From Cryptomeria japonica (Eukaryota; Streptophyta; Pinopsida; Cupressales; Cupressaceae): a stretch of DNA of 64,000 nucleotides. Shown in pieces: positions 34,064 to 44,131 of the stretch. The stretch covers positions 418,834,757 to 418,898,756 of the forward strand of contig NC_081415.1 in NCBI RefSeq assembly GCF_030272615.1. Direction: 5' to 3'. Within the stretch, counting starts at the first letter, position 1, and every line of letters begins with the position of its first letter. The notes under the pieces were generated by a model. The model saw only the letters and a list, made by a program, of their open reading frames with translations, was not told where the DNA came from and searched no databases. The position numbers were made by a program, and so were the translations under genes.

Positions 34064-34179
34064 AACACATCAAATAGACACATCACATAGAACCATAATA
34101 CAAGCATGTAGAACGTTGCTAAAATGCATATAATATATATCTCAAAAAAGTGTCACAATAGATCATATCAAGTACTAGA

Positions 34180-36125
34180 AAACATGTCTCAACCAACACT
34201 GCCCATATCCCCAGGTGGATCATGTCTGCTCGATCCTACCCCAAGATGCCCCGAAGATTCCCTAGGTGGACCCATGACTCCAACTATGCTAGTATTGTGA
34301 CTGGTAGAGTTGCTAGATCTCCTACCCAATATATATCTCCTATAACTCAGAATTCACTGTCCCTCCAACATGATACCAGTACACACACTCCTGAGAAAGA
34401 TGAGTTAGTCTCTCATCTCTAGACCCTATAGTAGGATCAAAATATTGTTTCTGTGCATCCTAGATCAATCTAGACCTCCGCACTTCCGCATCTCTCTCCT
34501 ACTACAGTTGATCCCTCTCTGTTGCAATCTGATCTCGCTCTACCTCTAAATCAGTGTATGCTCTTCAGAAGTGCTCCCTATCATCCATCCACCATTGTCA
34601 TAATGTGACAACTAGATCCTCTAAGCTCCTAATTCAAGCTCCCAAAACTTGTTCGTCCTCACCCTCCTCATCTCCATCTCCCTCTACAGCTAGCACATCT
34701 CCAACCTGGGGCATCTCAATTTCCTAACTGCCACCATCCCCACCATCACCCCTCCACTGCTAGATGATCATGTCTCAAAATTATCACTCTCACTCCCATC
34801 TCGGTCAGAGATGCTCATAGACTTGGTGTCTCCACCGATGTCTACATCACCCTCACTATCCTCTCACTTTGCTTATACTGCTCCTATTGCTGCTATCAAA
34901 CCAATTTGATCTCCACATTTACCTCCTCCCCTATCTTGACCTCCACCATCTTGGCCTCCACCATCTCTCCCTCTCCCTCTCCCTCCATGTGCCCTCCTAT
35001 GCCAAATCTTTTGAGGAGACAGAGGAATCATAAGATCTATCAAAGGTATTGGTATACGATGTACCCACCAAGCATCATCTTGCGGTGTGGCACCAGAATC
35101 TACAACTCTGACAAACCAACCCCACTGTAATAGCCAAAGAGAATCAAACTCTGCAATAGCAACATGAGGCTGTATGCAAGTCCCTCAATCACCGATCTCT
35201 TGAGTAATCTGAGCAAAATATGCAGTCACCTCAGGAACACCTTGTACCTCTCTAAACTGTCGAAGTACACAACTAGGAAGATGAATATCAATAACCCTAT
35301 GAGTGCCAACATCTCTCCCAATCAAATATCTCTGTTGGTAGAAAAAAGGCAAATGACGTACATCATCAGTCCAATCAGTGCAATCACGATATGGTCTCCA
35401 AGTGAAATACTGTAAAATATCAATCTGGTGTCTCCAGTAAAGGGTGTTCCCTAACGCCCTATGTCTAATACAAGTTGTGTATCTATAATAATAAGGCTCC
35501 TCAACACCAAGATCAACATGAATAATAGGTCACAAGATGGCTATGTGCTCCCAAGCCCATACCGGGAGCAAAGTAATACCGCATCCAATGGACTTCTATC
35601 CAAGGTATAAAATACCATGCATTTGATGATATAGAGTGGCTAACAAGCATGGACCCCCAGAAAATACTCGTCTATGTATAATCATGTCATGGATCACAGG
35701 ACCCCATCCGACTAGAAATCCATGTGTCCATCTATCAGGAATCAAAGGACCAGAAACAATGCTACACAATACAATGGCCAGATCATCATAATCAAATGAA
35801 TCTCAGGGTATATCATATCCACCCTCTATCTATAGATCTTGATCAGTGCACTCAAAAAGATCACATAAACCCAAGATGTCCTCTCTGCAATCGAATGTCA
35901 CTCTAGCACCATAGATTAGAATATGTAGAATACACCACACATCCTTCAAGGTGATGGATGCCTCTCCTATGGGTAAATGGAAAGAGCCCATCCCGAAATG
36001 CCACCGCTCCACTAAGGCAGTGATCATGGCCCTGTTGGTCATAACCTCTGGAAGATACAATATATGATACAATCCTAAATGACGGATCAATGCAATATCC
36101 TCCTACAACAACTCATTACATCAAT
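34180..36125 (-). pseudogene. PMD (plant mobile domain) plus coiled-coil protein, broken
   Basis: From 36125 downward the minus strand reads ALIRHLGLYHILYLPEVMTN, then ITALVERWHFGMGSFHLP and GEASITLKDVWCIL. This is the N-terminal half of the plant mobile domain (the aminotransferase-like domain of MAIN/MAIL1 and of some transposons). It continues near 35750-35150 with LYHQMHG, WRPYRDCTDW, VRHLPFFYQQRYLIGR and HLPSCVLRQF, then WVHRIPIPL and a Gly/Arg-rich tail (GGRGRGRDGGG, about 35000-34940). An acidic linker and a coiled coil (YTDLEVERDQIATERDQL, about 34560-34510) follow, ending near 34180. About a dozen stops are scattered, and long stretches stay in one frame. PMD proteins act in silencing in the host and also occur inside gypsy and Mutator-type elements; here the setting is a repeat. 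No transposase is adjacent. Confidence 0.8.
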
Positions 36126-36229
36126 CAAGACCATCTGGCCTCATCTATCTACCAATCAATACTCATAAGTTCTCATAAAAGAGAAACATGGAAAAATATC
36201 AGATATCTTATTCACATAACAAAAATCAC

Positions 36230-36480
36230 ATCAAATTTTTTGGAAAAATATCAATATCAAGAAATGCGAACTAGTTTTTGCAATTGTGCATTGTAAATAG
36301 TCAAATGCGAACCAGTTAGAGAAATTGCACATTAAAATTTGCAAATGCAAGTCACTTAATTCAAATACAAATAAAAAACATCAATTGTGAATTATTTATA
36401 GCAAATGCGCACACAATAAGAAAATGTGAATCAATAAAATCAATTGTGCATAATTCGACATGCAATTGCGCATTTGATAA
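36230..36480. repeat. degenerate tandem repeat rich in TGCGCA/TGCGAA
   Basis: Units of about 41-48 bases starting near 36262, 36303 and 36351 share AAATGCGAAC or AAATGCAAG followed by AATTG(T/C)GCA(T/C). More words of both types, such as CAAATGCGCACA and CAATTGCGCATTTG, continue to 36475. Confidence 0.6.
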
Positions 36481-36910
36481 AAATTTTGCAAAGAGAAAAA
36501 AATTGGAAAAATTACGCAAAACAGACAAAAATGAGCAATTTTTTCAAAATATGTACCATGCCTCCCATGCCAGGTGGTCTCTGATATGACTAGACTCAAT
36601 TAGACAAGTGCAGTCTAGCTTTGTGACCCGCCATAATGCTCCAAACTCTCATGAAAGCATAAAGATCTCTAAAAGCTCAAGATAATCAAATGAACACAAA
36701 TGAGCAAATAAAAGGCCTAATTCACTATTTGTAGCCAAAATTAGGGTTTTTAACATTCTGATGATGGCAGTCCCCCTAAAATTCAATGCACTTTTAGCAC
36801 AGTAAAACAAACTTAAAATCACATGAAACTTCACACGATTGCTCACTATCATTATATCGAAAAAATGTTCTTAGTTTCATAATTTTTCGACCACTTTTTT
36901 GTTGGCCATT

Positions 36911-37738
36911 TGGTGGAATTTATTGTGTTGCGTTGATGTTTTGTCATTGATGTCAACACTAGCTATTTGGATGCTTTACTGACACCCTTCTAGTCTCAGT
37001 AGGTTGAGTGGTTTCTAGGTTATGAACCAGTTTAATGTAACATGTGGATTGGACATTATTTGTTTGGTCTAAGGCCAACATGTTTTGTAATTATGTAATT
37101 GGTTTATTGTCTGGTGGCCGACCTGATTGCTTATGGTCGAGGGTTTGTATATATAAGATGTAAGATCTCATTGTAGATCATATAGTAGAGATATAGGAAT
37201 GGGATATGAATATGTAGTGTACAAATAATTTAATATCATTCAGGCAGAGGATTTTGTCGATCATTAGAGATTGAATTGGGTTTATGTAAGAAGATTTAGT
37301 CCTCCGATATTGAGCTTAACTGGAACTGTACTTAGGCATAGGAGATGCTATCTTTGCAGATCAAACACTTCTCCGGATTGTAGTCAGTGAGACCCCTTTT
37401 ATGATGAGTAGGTTATTGGCCTTCCTGCAAGTGTAGGCCCCTCAATTGCAATTCACATACTTACTGCAAGAGCATTATCTAACCATGGGTAGGCTTCCCA
37501 CCATGGTTTTTCTCTTTATCGGGTTTTCCACGTATAAATATTGGTGTCATGTAGATGATATTTATTATATGATTATTGTTTATGCTTAATTGGTTTAACT
37601 GCTATTCCAGTATTTGGTTTAAGCATTCTGGTATTAATGTTTTGGGTTCCAGTATTAAAATTTTAATTTCTTAAGGTTTCGGTAATCTGTGAGAACTGAT
37701 TCACCCCCCCTCTCAGTTGTCTTCCGGTTATTTGAACT
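36911..37738 (+). mobile_element. solo copia LTR, plus strand
   Basis: Related to the LTRs at 23154-24414 but in the opposite orientation. Shared words are GTCATTGATGTCAACACTAG, GATCTCATTGTAGAT, AGGCTTCCCACCATGGTTTTT and GAACTGATTCACCCCCCCTC. The start is TGGTGGAATT, one change from TGTTGGAATT. It is about 830 bases, shorter than the 1261 of its relative, and has no primer site after it. Confidence 0.75.
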
Positions 37739-37814
37739 GTCTAAATTTTTTCCAAGGGGCCATATTTACACTATAAGTGTCATTGGGGCATGCTAGGGCA
37801 AAAATTATCATTTT

Positions 37815-37849
37815 CTTTGAAACAATGTCGTCTCGACATTGTGTCAAAG
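37815..37849. other. 16-bp stem hairpin before a polypurine tract
   Basis: CTTTGAAACAATGTCG and CGACATTGTGTCAAAG pair over 16 positions with one mismatch, around a 3-base loop. AGAGGGGTAAATGTATACACC follows directly, split here as AGAGGGGTAAA and TGTATACACC. Confidence 0.8.
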
Positions 37850-37858
37850 AGGGGTAAA
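37846..37858 (+). promoter_or_regulatory. polypurine tract before an LTR-like start
   Basis: AAAGAGGGGTAAA directly before TGTATACACC, the expected layout of a gypsy 3' LTR edge. Confidence 0.6.
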
Positions 37859-38979
37859 TGTATACACCTAAAAATGTCTCATTAATCGCACACTAATTAT
37901 TCATCCTATTAGTTAAATAATTCTTTAATTATTTAATTAATCTAATTAATCTCATTCTTTTGAATTAGTTTAATTATCATTATCCATCTTACTAAATTGT
38001 TCAAATTCCAATTCTACATCAATTCATTAACTAACTCTTTCTCAAATATTAATTAGGCATTAATTATTTAATTAATTTCAATTAATTCCCTTAATTAAAT
38101 TATATTATTGTTTAATTAATTCCATTTCTAATATTTAAATAATTTCATTTAAATTATTTAAATTAATTAACGCATTCCTCCAATTCCCCAAATTCAAATT
38201 TTAATTTGTTCCATCTAATTCCAAATCATCAAATTCACATTTCCCCAAATCTTAATTTCAATTAATTTCATGTGCATTTCAATATTCGAAAATCCAAATT
38301 CAAATCCAAATCCAAATTGAAAATGAAAATGAAATTCAATTTCAAAATCCTACGACACATGTTGAAATCATAACTGATTGATCAAATTAGTTGACTAATT
38401 AGTTAACTTAGTTAACTCTTCAATCACCCCTTTTCACTCCAAATCACCTTTTCTGACTGATCAATCAATCCACTTATCTCTCCAATTAATTTAGTCTTCT
38501 ATTCAATCAACTCAGTCAACTGACTAATCAATTGAGCCATCTGGGCAATCAATCTAGTTGACTATCCAATCTATTGAGTTAACAAATCAATCAATTAGAT
38601 GAGCTCACTGATAAATCAATTTTAGTTGTCTATCAATTAGAACTTGAGTTCATTTTCTCACACCATCTGTGTTGAAAATCTATATAAACAACATCATCTT
38701 CGCAAATCAATCTAGAATCACAGTCTTCAAAATAATTGTCTACTTTATGCAGGAAATTCCAATGCAATACCCGAGAGCCACCTTCATAACACAATTCAGA
38801 GAAGAGAAATGGAAGCCTTGTCAAATCAATTGAGGGAGTTTAATTAGAGTTCATTCTTTATTTTGATTGATTTTGCATTATTCTATTGTCATTTAGGAGT
38901 GATCTTGATTAGATTAGAGCTTGTGATTTGCTCGGATAATCTGATTATATTGTGTATTCTTAATTTACCCCTAAAGACA
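37859..38979 (+). mobile_element. probable gypsy LTR
   Basis: Begins TGTATACACC after the tract and may end ACCCCTAAAGACA at 38979 (tentative). It is AT-rich, with many AATTAA words (37900-38280) and degenerate TTAGTTGACTAATCAAT-type repeats (38380-38600). A possible TATA box is TATATAAAC at about 38681. No other copy in the window confirms the ends. Confidence 0.45.
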
Positions 38980-39381
38980 ATTTACAATGAGGCTTCCTCT
39001 TTATATAGAGGAAATCATTGAGCAAAAAGAGGGAAAGTTGCAACCAATTTTGACTTATTAAACAACATAGTCCTATTTGATTTTGACTTGTGTTGTTGTT
39101 ACATATAATTACAATTTAAAAAATTACATGTAAAATGTCATAAACAAATTATATAATGCATAACTGTCAATATGAAAATAAACTAAGTGTCCAGAGACAC
39201 TTCTTCATTATCATTATCATCATCATCATCCTTCTTAAAAAAATATTCATATCATTGCAAGGTAACCTGTGCTTTAGAGTCATTTGGTCCCAATGTGTAG
39301 GAACATGCATATGAAACGAAATTGCAGCTTTCCGTTTGAACATTTCTTAGAGTTAGGAATATTTTGCATCTTGGATAAAAA
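38980..39381. other. short hairpin, otherwise no gene
   Basis: TTCCTC and GAGGAA pair around a TTTATATA loop near 38994-39013. No coding frame with a known domain is present. Confidence 0.4.
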
Positions 39382-39819
39382 AATCCAAATTGAGGTTTGA
39401 AACTTGGATTACATGAAAAGGCAGTTCAATTCATATGCAAATTGGGGTTTAAAAACTGATTTGCACCTGTGAAGGTTCACAGTGAAGAAGGTTGCATATT
39501 GGGTTTTAAAACCTGATGTGCATGTATGATGCAAAAGTAAGATGTGTATTGGGTTTTAAAATGCGATATACATATGAAAAATGGTATGGACTCAGAACAT
39601 GTACTTTGAGTTTTAAAAATTGAAGTGCATTTTCATTGGTGATGAATGTGTATTTTGGGTTTTAAAACCCGAAATATATATTCATTGAGAGATGTACATT
39701 GTATTAAAACCCGAAATGTATAAGCAAATAGTGGAAAGGGCATTTTGGGTTTTAAAACTTGAAATGGGTGAAGGTATCATAGGTGAGATGTATTTTAGGT
39801 TTTAAAAATTGAAATACAT
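39382..39819. repeat. array of nine palindromes with a shared core
   Basis: Nine inverted repeats of about 28-36 bases at 39382-39410, 39437-39464, 39494-39521, 39543-39572, 39599-39630, 39647-39680, 39693-39722, 39740-39767 and 39788-39819. The core is GGGTTTTAAAACCC or a decayed form (absent or weakest in units 1 and 7). The arms differ between units but still pair: AATCCAA with TTGGATT, GCAAAT with ATTTGC, ATGTATTT with AAATACAT. Start-to-start spacing is 46-57 bases. No protein frame runs through it. Confidence 0.85.
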
Positions 39820-39944
39820 AAACTTTGAAAAAAGAAATACAATTTTGAGAAAAAAAAACCCCAAAAGTACATAGAAACAAAATGACTAACTTTGAAAAAC
39901 TTTCAACAAATTTTTAGAAGACAAATTAAGGGATCTAAATATGA

Positions 39945-39949
39945 TGATT
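39945..39949. repeat. LARD target site duplication, left
   Basis: TGATT, identical to 51914-51918. Confidence 0.9.
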
Positions 39950-42900
39950 TGTAAAGCCCCGCCAGGAAACCCCGAAGGGATAAAGCTAAAACATACAAAT
40001 GGAGTGCAATAATTTTTTTTTAAAGATAAACACAACATTAAGATACAACGAGATATCAAAATTCAGATTACATAGCGGAAGACATCAACTAACACCTACA
40101 GAGTTTCCCAACATGATTACTTAATTACACATTTAATCTTAACTTACACTAATAAACTCAATAAGCTGATTATCTTATAACGCGATAATTCTTAAACAAG
40201 GATAATTTCTTTCACATAGATGAAAATATAAATCACATGCTAATGTTTATCCATTATGACTCATTCATACCTTACATTCAAGCTTTTCAATAAAATATAA
40301 GCCATGCATCTAATATTCTAACACAAGAATTTCATCATAAACTTATGAGATCTTTCCATACATACTTAATTTCCTTAACAACAACTGAATATATTCCATT
40401 ACTCTAAGCTACATTCTTTCATGATACAATTTACTACATTCAAGAGAGGACTGCATACATGCATTTTAAATTAATTTCATCTTATCCACTTATACATTCT
40501 ATCAAAATGTCATTCATACATGCTAACACTAAACATGAAACATAAGAATAAAAGCATCACATAACACCAAGATGATCTCGGAGTTCACCCCTAAAGGGCT
40601 ACATCTCTGGGTCTGCTCAACTGCAAGACCCCTCTGATAATTAATAAAGTTAAGAATACATGAGGTTCTCATTATTTACAATCCTACCATCAAGGTGAAA
40701 CATAACCAATACACAAACAACCACATCAGTTAATAAATACATAAACGATCCCTGAAAAGGAAAGGATCCAGCTGAACATAATCGAAGCTAATACAAGGGT
40801 CCACTAGAGCATCCACAAAACTGAGTCATCACAACCCAAGGTCTAACATGAAACCGGTACTCACAAGGGCATAAACAATAGGACGACCCACAAACGTGCT
40901 CCTATCAAGACAATACAACCACACACTAGCGAACGTAGGGACAAGTGTCATCACACAACCTAGTATGGTTACCATGGCAGGTCTTCATAGGTTCTGGCCC
41001 CATACACTGGGTTACCCTAGCAACCTAATCCAAACCTCCGGCCCATCCAAGCCTCATGTGGACCCACACATCCTTTCGTGAAGACAAGGATGATGGTATG
41101 CCATTTCAGGCCTTCTCACAACATGATGAGTCTATGTTAGCACTCGTCCAATGTGTGAGGCACAATTATCTTACTTAGAGATTAACATTCTAATCTACTA
41201 TTAGGTTATCACTTATTAGACTCACTTTCGATGGGTTACCCAGCAGCCACTTTGGGCGCAGCCCCCAATTGAAAGACACTTTCCCATACAACACTAGACT
41301 ATACTCAAGCGACCTCAGAAACCAAGGAACACACATGGTCAAGCAAACGGAGTTCAAAAAGTAGGGAACATCCATCTGGTCACACATGACTCAAAAGAGG
41401 TACACTTACTCACGGTACTCTAACCAGAGACCTGACCGACTATGGTCTACCATGCATCATCATTCGACACCCACATAAAGGATATGACCATTACAAAACC
41501 ACAACAACATAGTAGTCAACTCAAGTCCAAGGACAAAAACAGGTACCTAAATCAACCACACGACATGGTCCAATCAAACAAAGCAAGGCTTGCCATTACT
41601 TAAGCAAAAGTGAATACATAAATTAATCTCGCATAGGCAATAACCAGTAGCTACAATCTTTTCCGAAATGATTTAAACATTAAATGTCAATCAAGTTTTC
41701 TAAATGATCTAAGTTAGATTGCAGTTATCTACTTCATCTAAGTACAGGTTGTTCTTGGTTTTCTAACTCTCTAAGGTTCATTTGCATCGAACATACATAA
41801 ATACGCCATTATGAGTTCTTAAACCAATTTCACATAAGTATAATTAAACAATCATTAACCAACTAAATATGATATTTAATCTTCAATTAAACATCATTTC
41901 CATACTGGCTCAAAAACCATCTTTCCAATTCCATCTTTTCCAAGCCCAGTTACTCTATACGGATCAAGGAAACATAAACATATAAGGAATCCAATTAAAG
42001 ATAGTCCATTCCTAATTTAACAATTATTTCCTTACGCATATAGAAAAATGCCAAAATTAACTATTAATTAATATACGCATTTATTAATCCACGATTAATA
42101 AAATATAAATAATTAATAATTAATAATTAATAACAAAATAACAAATTAAGTATCGAATAAGAAAAATATGCATTACTAATAAAATACAATTTTGAAAATT
42201 AATTAATGTATATTACCACTTACACAATTAATTAATTACAAAGTAATCGCAATTTATTAATTAATGCTATTTTTAAACTTGATTAAAATTAATTTAAAAA
42301 AAAAATTACATTTAATAACATTAAATTATTATTATATATATATTTTTTTATTATAAAAAATATATATTAAAAAAAACATTTATTTTTTTTTACGAACAAA
42401 ATAAAAGGTATTGGGGGGGGGGGGGGTACCCACGTGGGTCCCTCTTGGTAGCCCACGCTACCTTTGGCAGCGCTGCTACCAAAAGGTAGCAGTTCGCTAC
42501 CATTGGTAGTGCTGCTGCCAATAGGTAGCAGCTGCTACTTTTGGTAGCCACTGCCTCCCGCATGGTGGGGGTTTGTGCCCTGCCACATGGGTTCAATATT
42601 ATATATATATATTTTTCTAATAAAATTACTGTGTCTATACATAGTTTAAAAAAAATAAACAGTCTCACAGAGAGTTAAAACCAATTTCCAGCAACATGGG
42701 TTTTTTTGTTTGTTTTGTTTTTATCAAATACCTAGATTCAAGAAGGGAAATTTTTCCAAAACAATGCCATACTGACAAAATGATAAAGATTAAGATCCAT
42801 TATCCAAACCCAGACAAATTTATCTGATTGAAGCTTAAATTTGAAAGCAATAATTTAGAATTTTATCAAATTTTCATTGTAAATAGCCAATCTCAAGTTT

Positions 42901-44116
42901 TTATTTTATTTTAAAAACAATCAGAGTAACCAAAAACTAAACTTGGAATGGAAATAACAAGAAGGGTTTGGATTGGAAATAAAATTGCATCTGTTTCATT
43001 TTCCCCAAATAGATGGGAGTTTTTCCATCTTCACACACAAATTTCTTAAAAATACAAAACAATTTCTTAAAAACAAGAAAATCAATGAAATTAACCAGAG
43101 GCCTACCTGGCTCAACAATCCTGGCAAGATTGAAGAAGAGCCCCATTCCCTAGCTCAAGAAATTCCCTTTCTTCCCCAAAACCCCCAAATTTTCCATCCA
43201 AGAATATTTTCCAAAAATATCAATCTCCCCCATATTTTTCCAAAAGTCTAGGTTAAATGAGAAAAGTTTGACCAAAATTTTTATTTTTGGAATTAAAATA
43301 TTTTTATTTAAAATAATTCACAAAAAACATTATTTTCCAACTATATCAATAATTTAACTTGGTTTTCAATTTAAAATTGGTTTTTCCAAATAACTGAAAT
43401 TAACCTTTCTATTTCCAAACTGTCAAGAAAATAAATTAATTCTATTTCAATTAAATTTCAATCTTTCATTTCATAAGCATAAACATAATGCATTTAATAT
43501 TTAAATTTAACCATTTAATTGTACTTGCTACCAAACAGAATTGGGCAATTCAATTAACGATTAATCACATAAAAAGGGAGCCTATTTAATTTAGTCCCCA
43601 AAATACTAATGCATAAACACATTAAATTAAATTAAGCACTAAGGATTAAATATTCGATTGAACCACACACACTAAACACGCAACCCAAGCAAGCCACACA
43701 GACAGACGACCCGCAAACCCAACCAAAGGGAATACCGACGACGACTGACCATGCTCCCTTGAGCATGACTATGGTCAAACGAGGATCTTACGACCACCTA
43801 ATCCAACTCTAAGGATTAAAGAGGTACACTCAAACCTGTGAATCCAGGTGAAGACGAACCTCACACTCATGCGAAACTGTACTTGAAATCTCCTGCAACC
43901 AAGAGTCATACATGCATACATATATAAACTTAAAGAAATTGTTAGCTTGAGATAATAACACGTAAAAGGAGAATTAATAACTTGCATACAAATTGGTGCG
44001 AAAACCACTTCAACAGCTATGCACTAAATCAAAACATTTGACTATAATCATTATATTAAGATAAACTAACCAAGGTCAAACTGAGATTAGAAATTGATTA
44101 GGGCAGGGGTACTACA
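39950..44116 (-). mobile_element. LARD 3' LTR
   Basis: 4167 bases. It holds a G14 run at 42413-42426, a perfect palindrome ACCCACGTGGGT (42428-42439) with a G-box CACGTG core, a GGTAGC-rich block and a TATATATATAT stretch near 42600. A 61-codon frame at 40896-41081 is also open in the other LTR. No further coding frame is recognised. Confidence 0.95.
42440..42560. repeat. GGTAGC/GCTACC palindromic block in the LARD 3' LTR
   Basis: Alternating GGTAGC and GCTACC words, with CAGCGCTGC centres, occur every 10-25 bases and can fold into several competing hairpins. The block is GC-rich in an AT-rich LTR. Confidence 0.85.
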
Positions 44117-44131
44117 TTCTTCCCCCCTAGG
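44117..44131 (-). promoter_or_regulatory. LARD polypurine tract
   Basis: Minus-strand CCTAGGGGGGAAGAA directly before TGTAGTACCCC. Confidence 0.85.

Noticed and set aside
40896-41081. Conserved 61-codon ORF in both LARD LTRs (also 48641-48826)
   Set aside because: The two LTRs are recent copies of one sequence, so shared openness is not evidence of selection; no domain is seen.
42390-42668. 92-codon Ala/Leu-rich minus frame in the LARD LTR
   Set aside because: It is a translation of the GGTAGC palindromic block; the copy in the other LTR differs by the duplication.
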